Of a stretch of DNA of 64,000 nt, positions 44,940-53,266 are shown one piece after another (the first letter of the stretch is position 1; each line of letters begins with the position of its first letter). Position numbers and translations under genes: made by a program. The notes under the pieces were generated by a model. That model was given only the letters and a program-made list of their open reading frames with translations. It made no database searches and was not told where the DNA came from. Source of the stretch: Nocardioides daeguensis (GTDB lineage: Bacteria > Actinomycetota > Actinomycetes > Propionibacteriales > Nocardioidaceae); NCBI RefSeq assembly GCF_019192965.1, contig NZ_JAHTKU010000004.1, positions 248,001 through 312,000 of the forward strand. Reading direction: 5' to 3'.

Positions 44940-45491
44940 TCAGGCGGGGTCGACCACCAGCACCTGTGCTGCGCGGACCACCCGGTCACCGATCTTGTAG
45001 CCGGCCTTCGCGACCACCTTGCACGTGGTCACCTCGACCTCCGCGTCGGTGCCGATGTGCGAGAGCGCCTCGTGCACGGTGGGGTCGAACGCGTCGCCGA
45101 CCTCGCCGAACTTGACCAGCCCGAGCCCGGCGACGACCCGCTCGAGCTGCTCGGCGGTCGCCTTGAAGCCCCCCTCGAGCGGCTCGTGCTCCCGGGCCCG
45201 GTCGATCGTGTCGAGCACGTCGATGATCGGCGTGAGCGCGGCGTACGTCGCGTTCTCGCGCAGCAGCTCGCGGTCGCGCTCGACCCGGCGCTTGTAGTTG
45301 AGGAACTCCGCCTGCAGGCGCTGCAGGTCGAGGGTCCGCTCCTCCAGCTCCATCTTCGTCACGGCGAGCTCGTCCGCCTCCGCCTCGGGCACCTCGGGGC
45401 TCTCGGCCGCCTCGGGCCCGTCGCCCTCGGGCGAGGGAGCTGCAGTCTCCTGCAGCTCCCCCTCCTCCGGGTTGAGGTTGTCCTCGGTCAC
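44940..45491 (-). CDS. grpE: Nucleotide exchange factor GrpE
   Basis: GrpE speeds release of ADP from DnaK in the chaperone cycle. The product has 183 residues. An acidic, Glu-rich N-terminal half (about 1-60) leads to a coiled-coil dimer helix with [20 protein letters not shown], and then a beta-rich C-terminal domain ending with [10 protein letters not shown]. The GTG at 45491 overlaps the dnaK stop by four bases (GTGA), so the two are translationally coupled. This order, dnaK-grpE-dnaJ-hspR, is standard for actinobacteria. Confidence 0.95.
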   Translation of the reverse strand: MTEDNLNPEEGELQETAAPSPEGDGPEAAESPEVPEAEADELAVTKMELEERTLDLQRLQAEFLNYKRRVERDRELLRENATYAALTPIIDVLDTIDRAREHEPLEGGFKATAEQLERVVAGLGLVKFGEVGDAFDPTVHEALSHIGTDAEVEVTTCKVVAKAGYKIGDRVVRAAQVLVVDPA

Positions 45492-47347
45492 TTGGCGTCG
45501 CCCTCGGTGTCCTCGTCGACGATCTCGGCCTCGACGACGTCGTCGTCGGCCTCGCCAGTCGCGCCGGTGGAGCCGCCCGCGGCCGCGGAGTCGGCCTCGG
45601 CGGCGGCGTACATCGCGGCACCCATCTTCTGGCTGGACTCGCCCAGCTTGGAGATGGCGGCGGTGAGGTCCTCGGCGCTCGCCTCGGCGTTCTCGAGGAC
45701 GCTCTTGAGCGCCTCGAGGTCGGTGGTCACCTCGGCCTTGACGTCGTCCGGGATCTTGTCGCCGTTGTCGGCGAGGAACTTCTCGGTCGTGTAGACGAGC
45801 TGGTCGCCCTGGTTGCGGACCTCAACGGCCTCGCGACGCTTGGCGTCCTCCTCGGCGTACTGCTCGGCCTCCTTGACCATCCGGTCGATGTCCTCCTTCG
45901 ACAGCGCGCTGCCGCCGGAGATGGTCATCGACTGCTCGCGGCCGGACGCCTGGTCCTTGGCGGAGACGTGGACGATGCCGTTGGCGTCGATGTCGAAGGT
46001 CACCTCGATCTTCGGCACGCCGCGCGGAGCCGGCGGGAGACCGGTCAGCTCGAAGTTGCCGAGGCCCTGGTTCTGCGACCAGATGGCCCGCTCGCCCTGG
46101 GCGACCTTGATCTCGACCGACGGCTGGTTGTCGTCGGCGGTGGTGAAGATCTCCGAGCGCTTGGTCGGGATCGTGGTGTTGCGCTCGATCAGGGTGGTGA
46201 AGACACCGCCCTTGGTCTCGATGCCGAGGCTGAGCGGGGTGACGTCGAGGAGCAGCACGTCCTTGACCTCACCGGCGAGGACACCGGCCTGCAGGGCGGC
46301 GCCGACGGCGACGACCTCGTCCGGGTTGACGCCCTTGTTGGGCTCCTTGCCGCCGAGCATCTCCTTGACCAGCTCGGTCACCGCAGGCATGCGGGTCGAG
46401 CCGCCGACCAGGACCACGTGGTCGATCTCGGAGAGCGCGACGCCGCCGTCCTTGAGGACGTTCTGGAACGGCGCCTTGGTGCGCTCGAGCAGGTCGGCGG
46501 TCAGCCGCTGGAACTCCGAGCGGGTGAGCCGCTCCTCGAAGTGCAGCGGGCCGTTCTCGCCGTGAGTGATGTAGGGCAGGTGGACCGTGGTGTCGCTCGA
46601 CGAGGACAGTTCGATCTTCGCCTTCTCGGCAGCCTCCTGCAGACGCTGCGCGGCGATCTTGTCCTTCGACAGGTCGACGCCGTTGGCGTCCTTGAACTTC
46701 TTGACCATCCACTCGACGATCGCGTTGTCCCAGTCGTCGCCACCGAGGTGGTTGTCACCGCTGGTCGCCTTGACCTCGACGACACCCTCGCCGATCTCGA
46801 GCAGGGACACGTCGAACGTGCCGCCACCGAGGTCGTAGACGAGGATCGTCTGGTCGTCGCCCTTGTCGAGGCCGTAGGCCAGCGCAGCCGCGGTCGGCTC
46901 GTTGACGATCCGGTCGACCTTGAGGCCCGCGATCTCGCCGGCCTCCTTGGTGGCCTGGCGCTGGGCGTCGGAGAAGTAGGCCGGGACCGTGATCACCGCG
47001 TTGGTGACGGTCTCGCCGAGGTAGGCCTCCGCGTCGCGCTTGAGCTTCTGCAGGATGAACGCCGAGATCTGCTGCGGCGTGAAGTCCTTGTCCACCGGGT
47101 CGCCGATGTGCTGGGTCCAGTCGGTGCCCATGTGGCGCTTGACCGACCGGATGGTGCGGTCGACGTTGGTGACGGCCTGGCGCTTCGCGACCTCGCCGAC
47201 GAGCACCTCACCGCTCTTCGCGAAGGCGACGACGGACGGCGTGGTCCGGGCACCCTCCGCGTTGGCGATGACCGTGGGCTCGCCGCCCTCGAGGACCGCG
47301 ACGACGCTGTTCGTCGTACCGAGGTCGATGCCGACAGCTCGTGCCAT
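45488..47347 (-). CDS. dnaK: Chaperone DnaK (Hsp70)
   Basis: DnaK is the central ATP-driven folding chaperone. The product has 619 residues. The ATPase domain begins with [19 protein letters not shown], has the phosphate-binding [13 protein letters not shown] near residue 170 and [12 protein letters not shown] near residue 310. The substrate-binding domain begins with [16 protein letters not shown] near residue 365, and the lid ends in an acidic tail. ATG 47347 has GGAGG nearby. A HAIR operator lies at 47389-47409, so the operon is expected to be repressed by HspR until heat stress. Confidence 0.98.
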   Translation of the reverse strand: MARAVGIDLGTTNSVVAVLEGGEPTVIANAEGARTTPSVVAFAKSGEVLVGEVAKRQAVTNVDRTIRSVKRHMGTDWTQHIGDPVDKDFTPQQISAFILQKLKRDAEAYLGETVTNAVITVPAYFSDAQRQATKEAGEIAGLKVDRIVNEPTAAALAYGLDKGDDQTILVYDLGGGTFDVSLLEIGEGVVEVKATSGDNHLGGDDWDNAIVEWMVKKFKDANGVDLSKDKIAAQRLQEAAEKAKIELSSSSDTTVHLPYITHGENGPLHFEERLTRSEFQRLTADLLERTKAPFQNVLKDGGVALSEIDHVVLVGGSTRMPAVTELVKEMLGGKEPNKGVNPDEVVAVGAALQAGVLAGEVKDVLLLDVTPLSLGIETKGGVFTTLIERNTTIPTKRSEIFTTADDNQPSVEIKVAQGERAIWSQNQGLGNFELTGLPPAPRGVPKIEVTFDIDANGIVHVSAKDQASGREQSMTISGGSALSKEDIDRMVKEAEQYAEEDAKRREAVEVRNQGDQLVYTTEKFLADNGDKIPDDVKAEVTTDLEALKSVLENAEASAEDLTAAISKLGESSQKMGAAMYAAAEADSAAAGGSTGATGEADDDVVEAEIVDEDTEGDAK

Positions 47348-47388
47348 GTGTGTTTCTCCTCCGTGCGTGAAGATCGGGATTCAAGTTA

Positions 47389-47409
47389 GTTGAGCCGGAT
47401 GGACTCAAG
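47389..47409. promoter_or_regulatory. HAIR operator (HspR-binding site) upstream of the dnaK operon
   Basis: On the minus strand the site reads CTTGAGT-N7-GCTCAAC. It matches the HspR consensus (CTTGAGT-N7-ACTCAAG) with one half perfect and two changes in the other. It lies 41 bp upstream of the dnaK ATG. Together with the clpB site it implies that HspR encoded at the end of this operon controls both units and itself. Confidence 0.85.
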
Positions 47410-47545
47410 TCTGACACAGACCACAACCGGCCGCCACGGGGGGATGTTCCCGACCGCACGACCGAATTTCCGGCGCGCCGTCCGCGCTCCCCGAGGAGCG
47501 GCACGTGGCGTCCGAGCGGTGTCCCCGGACGGTCTCGCCCGGCGG

Positions 47546-47775
47546 CTTGTAACTAAGGGTTACAGCACGGAAATCGGCGCAACAGCGCCCGGGTAGGCGT
47601 CGTAACGCCCGGGTAGTCAGGCGTCTCGCGGCACGCCTCGGCGACCCGGCACCTCGCGGACGAGCCGGGGGCGTGGGGCACCCGCGGTGGCGGCACGGCC
47701 GCAACCACCACGGCGCTGTGACATCCTCCCGGGCGCTGTGGCACCCGATTTGGCGATGTAACACTTAGTTACAAG
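47546..47775. repeat. 230-bp imperfect inverted-repeat element upstream of dnaK
   Basis: The ends are near-identical inverted copies. CTTGTAACTAAGGGTTACA at 47546-47564 faces TGTAACACTTAGTTACAAG at 47757-47775 (18 of 19 pairs). The similarity goes on inward through AAATCGG and ACAGCGCCCGGG to give arms of roughly 68 bp around a central 90 bp or so. Each outer end is also a small palindrome, TGTAAC-N5-GTTACA. CGCCCGGGTAG is repeated at 20-bp spacing inside the left arm. No gene lies in the 390 bp between dnaK's HAIR site and the next gene. Confidence 0.7.
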
Positions 47776-47799
47776 GCGGTTCAGGTGCGGGAGGAACGA

Positions 47800-48402
47800 T
47801 CAGCCGACGGTGACGCTGATCTCGTTGCTGATCGTGCCGCTGTCGCGGTCGACGACACGGAACCGGTTGACGCCGCTGACGCCGGTGAAGATGTAGCTGG
47901 AGAAGGTGCCGTTGGTGACGCCGACGCTGGCCGGGAAGTCGGCCCAGTCGCCGTTCTCGAAGCGCTGGACCCACAAGATCGCGCCCTCGCCGCCGGGGTA
48001 GACACCGCTGAAGTAGATCCGCTCGCCGCTGGCGACCGTGGTCGCGAGGGCCTGCAGCGAGATCTGGCCGGCACTGGGGCTGTCGCTGGGGAGCTCGGTG
48101 GTCGGCTCGTCCTCGGGCAGCTCGGTGTCGTCGCCCTCCTCGGGCACGTCGGTGCCCTGGGTGTGCAGGGTGACCAGCGGGCCGGAAGCCTCGTCGGTCT
48201 CGACCGGCGTCGGCAGGTACATCGACTGCCGCACGGTGGCGTCCGCCGCAGACTCGCCGCTGTCACCGCCGATGCCGAGCACCTTGGTGCCGACGAGGAC
48301 GACCACCGCCAGGATCAGGCCGACGCCCAGCGCCACCGCGAGCAGCGCCACCAGCCCGTTGACCACGGGACGTTCGGCGGGGGGCCGCTGCTGCTCGCTC
48401 AC
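47800..48402 (-). CDS. Single-pass membrane protein with Ig-like extracellular region, function unknown
   Basis: The product has 200 residues from GTG 48402. One membrane helix (about 15-40, VNGLVALLAVALGVGLILAV) is followed by an outside Ser/Thr/Glu/Pro-rich stalk (about 80-110) and a beta-rich domain. The pattern of short strands (ERIYFSGVYPGG, ILWVQRF, SSYIFTGVSGVNRFRVVDRDSG, ISNEISVTVG) suggests an Ig- or fibronectin-like fold. I do not recognise the family. It is the gene just upstream of the 230-bp inverted-repeat element and ends inside its flank. Confidence 0.7.
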   Translation of the reverse strand: MSEQQRPPAERPVVNGLVALLAVALGVGLILAVVVLVGTKVLGIGGDSGESAADATVRQSMYLPTPVETDEASGPLVTLHTQGTDVPEEGDDTELPEDEPTTELPSDSPSAGQISLQALATTVASGERIYFSGVYPGGEGAILWVQRFENGDWADFPASVGVTNGTFSSYIFTGVSGVNRFRVVDRDSGTISNEISVTVG

Positions 48403-48431
48403 CCGCCCATTGTCCCGTGGGGCCGAGGAAA

Positions 48432-48872
48432 TCAGAAACCGCGCGTCCAGACGACCTGCTCGTGCAGCCGCTTCGAGCGCCAGCCGTCCGTCGTCCGGAC
48501 GAAGGCATGGCGGTAGAGGCCGCCGACCTCGACCACCCGCTCGCCGTCCCGTCCTCCCGGGCCGCTCGGGATCCGCATCGGGTTGTGGAAGTACGCCGCC
48601 ACGGCGGCCTCGTCGCCGCCCTGGGCGAACTCATAGGAGATCTGCCCGAGCATGTGGATCCGGTGCGTCGAGAAGCCCGGCAACGCCTCGGCGAGCCACG
48701 CCTTGACGACCGGGAAGACGTCGGCGACGCCGCCGCTCTCGGTGTAGTCGATGTGCGCGTCGGCGGTGAAGACGGTGTCGAGCCGGTCGAAGTCGCCCTC
48801 GTCGACGGCGAGCGTGTAGCGGGTGATCGCGTCCGCGATCTCGGCGCGGTCGATCAGCTGCTGGACGTCCAT
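48432..48872 (-). CDS. SnoaL/NTF2-fold protein
   Basis: The product has 146 residues from ATG 48872. The NTF2-like cone fold is shown by IDRAEIADAITRYTLAVDEGDFDRLDTVFTADAHIDYTESGG in the first half, then a central HRIHMLGQISYEF and a C-terminal VEVGGLYRHAFVRTTDGWRSKRLHEQVVW. Members include isomerases, dehydratases and cyclases of aromatic or steroid compounds. It lies 22 bp after the Ddn-like gene on the same strand, so it probably shares that gene's KstR-like operator at 49402. The substrate is unknown. Confidence 0.82.
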   Translation of the reverse strand: MDVQQLIDRAEIADAITRYTLAVDEGDFDRLDTVFTADAHIDYTESGGVADVFPVVKAWLAEALPGFSTHRIHMLGQISYEFAQGGDEAAVAAYFHNPMRIPSGPGGRDGERVVEVGGLYRHAFVRTTDGWRSKRLHEQVVWTRGF

Positions 48873-48894
48873 CCGGGGCTCCTCGTCGGTCGGG

Positions 48895-49380
48895 TCAGCG
48901 GGGCTCGAGGACGACGACCGGGATCTCGCGGTCGGTCCAGGCCTGGTAGTTGTCGAAGTCGGCGTACAGGTCGACCAGCCGGGGCCACAGCCCGGCGCGC
49001 TCGTCGGGTCCGGCGACCCGGGCGCGGACGGCGCGGCTGCGCTCACCGGGCACGGCGACCGTGGTCTCGGGGTTCGCGACCAGGTTGTGGAACCACTGGG
49101 GGTTCTTCGGCAGCCCGCCCTGCGAGGCGACGATCACTAGGTCCGCCCCGTCGGCGAGATAGAGCAGCGGCGTGGTGAACCGGGTGCCGCTCTTGCGGCC
49201 GACGTGGTCGAGGAGCAGCACGGGCACGGGCTTCTTCCAGCCCGCGCCGATCCGCCACTTCGCGCCCACGCGGCCGTTGGTCAGCCGATAGATCGCCACG
49301 TTGGCCCTCGCGCCGTACTTGATGATCTTCGCGACGATCGGCTTGTCGAGCCCCTCGGGCTTGGGCTTGGTCGCTGGCAT
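48895..49380 (-). CDS. Ddn-like deazaflavin (F420)-dependent nitroreductase family protein
   Basis: The product has 161 residues from ATG 49380; GTG 49389 is a longer alternative. The family pattern is LLLDHVGRKSGTRFTTPLLYL, VIVASQGGLPKNPQWFHNLVANPETTV and the closing VDLYADFDNYQAWTDREIPVVVLE. It is shared with M. tuberculosis Ddn, which reduces menaquinone and nitroimidazoles using reduced F420. A small N-terminal helix may sit at the membrane. It heads a two-gene operon with the SnoaL gene and has the KstR-like site at 49402-49417 just upstream. Confidence 0.88.
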   Translation of the reverse strand: MPATKPKPEGLDKPIVAKIIKYGARANVAIYRLTNGRVGAKWRIGAGWKKPVPVLLLDHVGRKSGTRFTTPLLYLADGADLVIVASQGGLPKNPQWFHNLVANPETTVAVPGERSRAVRARVAGPDERAGLWPRLVDLYADFDNYQAWTDREIPVVVLEPR

Positions 49381-49401
49381 AGGACTCACTCTGGCAGAAA
49401 T

Positions 49402-49417
49402 CTAGAACGCGTTCTAG
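49402..49417. promoter_or_regulatory. KstR-like operator between divergent operons
   Basis: CTAGAAC-GC-GTTCTAG is a perfect 16-bp palindrome fitting TnnAACnnGTTnnA. It lies 21 bp upstream of the Ddn-like ATG and 9 bp upstream of the LLM-oxidoreductase ATG. Both promoters must overlap it, so one repressor could control both operons. The LLM gene has no clear ribosome site, so a leaderless message is likely. Confidence 0.65.
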
Positions 49418-49426
49418 TGTGCGTCC

Positions 49427-50317
49427 ATGCGCTTCTCCTTCGCCGAGGGCATGACCCACGCCGACTACTACGCCCCGCTCGCCCAGGCCTGCGAGGCCGC
49501 CGGCTACACCTCGATGACGATCGCGGACAGCCTGATCTACCCGCAGGAGTCGGACTCGAAGTACCCCTACACCGACACGGGCGACCGCGAGTTCCTGCTC
49601 GGCAAGCAGTTCATCGAGACCTTCATCCTGTGCGCGCACCTGTTCGCGGTCACCGAGACGCTCCGGCTCACGCCGTTCGTGCTGAAGCTCCCGATCCGCC
49701 CGCCGGTGCTCGTCGCCAAGCAGGCCTCGTCGCTGGCGCACCTCTCCAAGAACCGCCTCGGCCTCGGCGTCGGCCTCTCCCCCTGGCCCGAGGACTTCGC
49801 CGCCCTCGGCGTGCCGTGGGAGCGGCGTGGCAAGCGGATGGACGAGTGCATCGACATCCTGCGCGGCCTCACCCAGCCCGGCGACGAGCCAACCTTCTTC
49901 GGCTACCACGGCGAGTTCTTCGACATCGAGCCGCTCCAGCAGTGCCCGGCGCCGACCGAGAGGATCCCGCTGCTCGTCGGCGGTCACTCCGACGCCGCCC
50001 TGCGCCGCGCCGTACGCAAGGGCGACGGGTGGATGCACGCCGGCGGCGACGGCGAGGAGCTCGACCGGCTGCTCGCCCGTCTCGCGGAGATCCGCAAGGA
50101 GGAGGGCGACACCCGCGACGACTTCGAGGTCCATGTGATCTCGTACGACGCCTACACCCTCGACGGCATCAAGCGCCTCGAGGACAAGGGCGTCACCGAC
50201 TGCATCGTCGGCTTCCGGGTCCCCTACATCAAGGGCCCCGACACCGAGCCGCTCGAGACCAAGGTCAAGCACCTCGAGCAGTACGCCGAGAACATCATCG
50301 CGAAGGCCAACGGCTGA
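49427..50317 (+). CDS. LLM-class flavin/F420-dependent oxidoreductase
   Basis: The product has 296 residues. It has the luciferase-like barrel: FSFAEGMTHADYYAPLAQACEAAGYTSMTIADS at the start, ETLRLTPFVLKLPIRPPVLVAKQASSLA, RLGLGVGLSPWPEDFAALGVPWERRGKRMDE and PLLVGGHSDAALRRAV. Such enzymes use F420 or FMN to oxidise alcohols, ketones or other substrates. The TnnAAC-type palindrome just upstream and the missing ribosome site suggest a leaderless start. It overlaps the DUF1214 gene by one base (TGATG), so the two are co-translated. Confidence 0.9.
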   Translation: MRFSFAEGMTHADYYAPLAQACEAAGYTSMTIADSLIYPQESDSKYPYTDTGDREFLLGKQFIETFILCAHLFAVTETLRLTPFVLKLPIRPPVLVAKQASSLAHLSKNRLGLGVGLSPWPEDFAALGVPWERRGKRMDECIDILRGLTQPGDEPTFFGYHGEFFDIEPLQQCPAPTERIPLLVGGHSDAALRRAVRKGDGWMHAGGDGEELDRLLARLAEIRKEEGDTRDDFEVHVISYDAYTLDGIKRLEDKGVTDCIVGFRVPYIKGPDTEPLETKVKHLEQYAENIIAKANG

Positions 50318-51486
50318 TGACGCAGGCATCGGCCGCGCTCGGGCTGACCAAGCCGCTGCAGGACGCGATCGCGGAGGCCGAGGAGCTGATCGCGAACGCG
50401 CCGTTCATCCGGACCGAGGCCGACCGGCTCGAGGGCTACGACTACCTCTCCGGCCGGATCCGGATGGCGATGCAGACAGCGTTCGACTACGACCTCGACC
50501 AGCCGGTCTTCATCAACCCCACGCACCAGTTCTCCCGGCAGGGCCTCGACAACCCCGACGCCGTCTACCTCAACGCCTACCTGCGCGAGGGCGTCGAGTA
50601 CGTCGTCCGCGGCACCCGCGGCACGTCGGCCGACCTGTCCTTCCAGGTGATGGGCGGCAGCTACAGCGCGACGTCGGCCGCGACCTCGCTGATGGCCTTC
50701 GACGAGCGTGAGCTCTCGATCGGCCCCGACGGGAGCTTCGAGTTCACCTACGTCGCCGAGCCCGGGGCGAAGACCCTGATCGTGCGCGAGGTCTTCAACG
50801 ACTGGGACACCGAGGTCCGCGGCACGCTCACCATCGAGCGGGTCGACACCCTCGGCCGGCCGCGCCGGCCGCTGTCCGAGGCGACGCTGCGCAAGAAGTA
50901 CGAGGTGGCCGCCCGCTCACTCACCAGCTCGATCCAGACCTGGTTCGCCTTCCCGCACTTCTTCCAGTACAAGGAGCCGGTCAACACCTTGACCGTTCCC
51001 GCCTCGACGCCCGGCGGCCTGTCGTCCCAGTTCTCCTCGATCGGCCACTACGAGCTCGCCGAGGACGAGGCGATGATCGTGAGCGTCCCGCGCTGCGACG
51101 ACTGCACCTACCAGGCGATCCAGGTCGGCTCGGACTGGTACGCCTCGACCGACTACGAGACGCACCAGACCTCGCTGACCAAGGCCCAGGCGGCCTGCGA
51201 CGAGGACGGGATGATGCGCTTCGTCATCTCGGAACGCCCGCCCGGCCCCGCCGGCGCCCCCGTCGCGAACTGGCTGGAGACCACCGGCCACCGCACCGGC
51301 CCGATCATGCTGCGCTGGCAGCAGCTCACCCGCGCGCTCGCCGCCGCGGACGGGCCGACGGTCGAGGTCGTGCCGGTTGCCGAGGTCCCCAAGCACCTGC
51401 CCGACCTGGTCGGGCTGTCGGCGGAGGAGTACGCCGAGCGGATCGCCGCACGCCAGCGCGCGGTCGCGCGCCGGATGATCTCCTGA
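50317..51486 (+). CDS. DUF1214 family protein
   Basis: The product has 389 residues. The C-terminal third matches DUF1214: YEVAARSLTSSIQTWFAFPHFF, then FSSIGHYELAEDEAMIVSVPRCDDCTYQAIQVGSDWYASTDYETHQTSL and FVISERPPGPAGAPVANWLETTGHRTG. The N-terminal region (about 1-150, with QPVFINPTHQFSRQGLDNPDAVYL) is beta-rich and of unknown role. In related actinobacteria such proteins occur in lipid or steroid catabolic clusters. It is the second gene of the KstR-like-controlled LLM operon; activity is unknown. Confidence 0.82.
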   Translation: MTQASAALGLTKPLQDAIAEAEELIANAPFIRTEADRLEGYDYLSGRIRMAMQTAFDYDLDQPVFINPTHQFSRQGLDNPDAVYLNAYLREGVEYVVRGTRGTSADLSFQVMGGSYSATSAATSLMAFDERELSIGPDGSFEFTYVAEPGAKTLIVREVFNDWDTEVRGTLTIERVDTLGRPRRPLSEATLRKKYEVAARSLTSSIQTWFAFPHFFQYKEPVNTLTVPASTPGGLSSQFSSIGHYELAEDEAMIVSVPRCDDCTYQAIQVGSDWYASTDYETHQTSLTKAQAACDEDGMMRFVISERPPGPAGAPVANWLETTGHRTGPIMLRWQQLTRALAAADGPTVEVVPVAEVPKHLPDLVGLSAEEYAERIAARQRAVARRMIS

Positions 51487-51495
51487 GGCGGCGCC

Positions 51496-52344
51496 TCAGG
51501 CGGGGATCCAGTCGAACACGTCCGGATTCGGGCCCTGCCGGCCCGCCTCACCCTTGTCGAGCGCGGCCAGGGCGGCAACCTCGTCGGCCGTGAGTGCGAA
51601 GTCGAAGACGTCGAAGTTCTCCGCCAGCCGCACCTTGCTCAGCGACTTCGGGAACACGATGTCGCCGCGGTCCAGCGCCCAGCGCAGCAGCACCTGGGCG
51701 GGCGTCTTGCCGTGGCGCTCGGCGAGCGCGGTCACGGCCGGGTCGGTCAGCTCGCCGCCACCCTGACCCAGCGGGGACCAGGCCTGGACGCGGGCGCCGT
51801 GGCCGGTGGTCGCCGCCCGGACCGCCTCGTTGGCGAAGTAGGGGTGCACCTCGACCTGGTTGACGGCCGGGACGACGCCGGTCGCGGCGACGATCCGGTC
51901 GAGGTGGTCGGGCTGGAAGTTGGAGACGCCGACCGAGGTGGTCAGGCCGGCCTCGCGCAGCTCGAGGAGCGCCTCCCAGGTCGAGACGAAGTCGCCGTCG
52001 TACTGCGTCGGCAGCGGCCAGTGGATGAGGAACAGGTCGACCCGCTCGAGGCCGAGCTTGTCGAGGGAGACCCGCAGCGAGTCCTTCGCGACGGCCGGGT
52101 CGTGGCGGTTGTTGTTGAGCTTGGTGGTGACGTACAGGTCCTCACGGGCGAGGCCGGAGCGCGTGATCGCGGCTCCGACGCCCTCCTCGTTGCCGTACAT
52201 CTGGGCGGTGTCGACGTGGCGGTAGCCGATCTCGAAGGCGTCGGACACGACCCGCTCGGTGTCCGCCTGCGGCACCTGCCACACGCCGAGGCCGAACTGC
52301 GGGATGGAGGTCTGGTCGTTGAGCTCGATGCGCGCAATGGTCAC
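51496..52344 (-). CDS. Aldo/keto reductase (2,5-diketo-gluconate-reductase-like)
   Basis: The product has 282 residues from GTG 52344. The AKR tetrad is recognisable: Asp and Tyr in HVDTAQMYGNEEGVG (about residues 43-50), Lys in VTTKLNNNRH (about 75) and His in LIHWPLP (about 108). GVSNFQPDHLDRI and AVNQVEVHPYF are the next family blocks, and the C-terminal FPKSLSKVRLAENFDVFDF binds the NADPH phosphate. Members reduce aldehydes and ketones; the substrate is not predictable. It is divergent from the SDR gene and shares a 127-bp gap containing a palindrome. Confidence 0.9.
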   Translation of the reverse strand: MTIARIELNDQTSIPQFGLGVWQVPQADTERVVSDAFEIGYRHVDTAQMYGNEEGVGAAITRSGLAREDLYVTTKLNNNRHDPAVAKDSLRVSLDKLGLERVDLFLIHWPLPTQYDGDFVSTWEALLELREAGLTTSVGVSNFQPDHLDRIVAATGVVPAVNQVEVHPYFANEAVRAATTGHGARVQAWSPLGQGGGELTDPAVTALAERHGKTPAQVLLRWALDRGDIVFPKSLSKVRLAENFDVFDFALTADEVAALAALDKGEAGRQGPNPDVFDWIPA

Positions 52345-52393
52345 ACCAGGAGACAACCCGGATCGGGCTGGCGTATTCCGCGCGGCCCGTCGC

Positions 52394-52425
52394 GACAGTT
52401 TCACCGGCCGACCGGTGAAACTGTC
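52394..52425. repeat. TTTCACCGGCC-type palindrome in a divergent promoter region
   Basis: GACAGTTTCACCGG and its complement form 14-bp arms around a 4-nt centre. It lies in the 127-bp gap between the divergent aldo/keto reductase and SDR genes, 22 bp before the KstR-like site. It is the same sequence as the palindrome in the 27430 terminator. In this position it cannot serve as an end-of-gene terminator for either flanking gene. Confidence 0.7.
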
Positions 52426-52447
52426 TTCACGACACCTTCCCGAAAAC

Positions 52448-52461
52448 TGAAACACGTTCTA
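52448..52461 (+). promoter_or_regulatory. KstR-like operator upstream of the SDR-sulfotransferase operon
   Basis: TGAAACACGTTCTA fits TnnAACnnGTTnnA. The right half matches the other two sites exactly; the left arm is weaker. It ends 10 bp before the SDR ATG at 52472. No ribosome site is visible there, so the message may be leaderless, as for the LLM gene. Confidence 0.5.
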
Positions 52462-52471
52462 CTCTTTCGCC

Positions 52472-53266
52472 ATGGTGGATCTGCTGACCGACAAGGTCGT
52501 CGTGCTCTCCGGCGTCGGGCCGGGCCTGGGCCGCTCCCTCGGCGAGGAGGCGGCCAAGATGGGCGCCGACCTGGTGCTCGCGAGCCGGACGCCCCAGCGC
52601 CTGGAGAAGATGGCCGAGACCGTGCGCTCCTACGGGCGCCGCGCGCTCGTGGTCCCGACCGACATCACCGACGAGGACCAGCGCAAGGCGCTGGTCGAGG
52701 CGGCGCTCGACGAGTTCGGCCAGGTCGACTGCCTGATCAACAACGCCTTCGGCATCCCGCCGATGGACCCGATCAGCACCCTCGACCTCGATGGCCTGCG
52801 CAACGCGAACGAGACCAACGTCTTCGCGCCGCTGCGCCTGTCCGCGCTGTTCGCCGACGCGCTCGCGCAGACCGAGGACAAGGTCGGCGGCTCGGTGATC
52901 ATGGTCAACTCGTGCGTCATCTACAGCAGCCAGCCCGAGTACTCCGGCTACAAGCTGTCGAAGGGCACCCTCGAGCACCTCGCCCAGTCGCTCGCCACCG
53001 AGCTCGGCCCGCGCGGCATCCGGGTCAACAGCATCGCGCCGTCCTACATCTACGAGGACGTGAACAAGGCCTACTTCGACTGGATCGCCCAGGAGTCGGG
53101 CCGCACCCACGAGGAGGTGTACGCCGAGAAGGCGGCGCCCACCGACCTGAAGCGCCTCGCGACGCCGGACGAGGTCGCCCGGGCCGCGCTGTTCCTCGCC
53201 TCGGACCTGGCCTCTGCGGTGACCGGCCAGATGCTGAACGTCGACTGCGGCGAGTTCCACGCATGA
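52472..53266 (+). CDS. Short-chain dehydrogenase/reductase
   Basis: The product has 264 residues. The Rossmann nucleotide loop reads SGVGPGLGRSL in place of the usual TGxxxGxG. The catalytic Ser-Tyr-Lys region is NSCVIYSSQPEYSGYKLSKGTLEHL, with NNAFGIPPM for the structural NNAG block. The end GQMLNVDCGEFHA is typical of the family. It would oxidise a secondary alcohol or reduce a ketone with NAD(P). It lies behind a KstR-like site, and its stop overlaps the sulfotransferase ATG by four bases (ATGA). Confidence 0.93.
   Translation: MVDLLTDKVVVLSGVGPGLGRSLGEEAAKMGADLVLASRTPQRLEKMAETVRSYGRRALVVPTDITDEDQRKALVEAALDEFGQVDCLINNAFGIPPMDPISTLDLDGLRNANETNVFAPLRLSALFADALAQTEDKVGGSVIMVNSCVIYSSQPEYSGYKLSKGTLEHLAQSLATELGPRGIRVNSIAPSYIYEDVNKAYFDWIAQESGRTHEEVYAEKAAPTDLKRLATPDEVARAALFLASDLASAVTGQMLNVDCGEFHA

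Noticed and set aside
47546..47775. Riboswitch such as c-di-AMP type
   Set aside because: The element is palindromic over its whole length and I cannot find the conserved core sequences; the downstream gene dnaK also gives no support.
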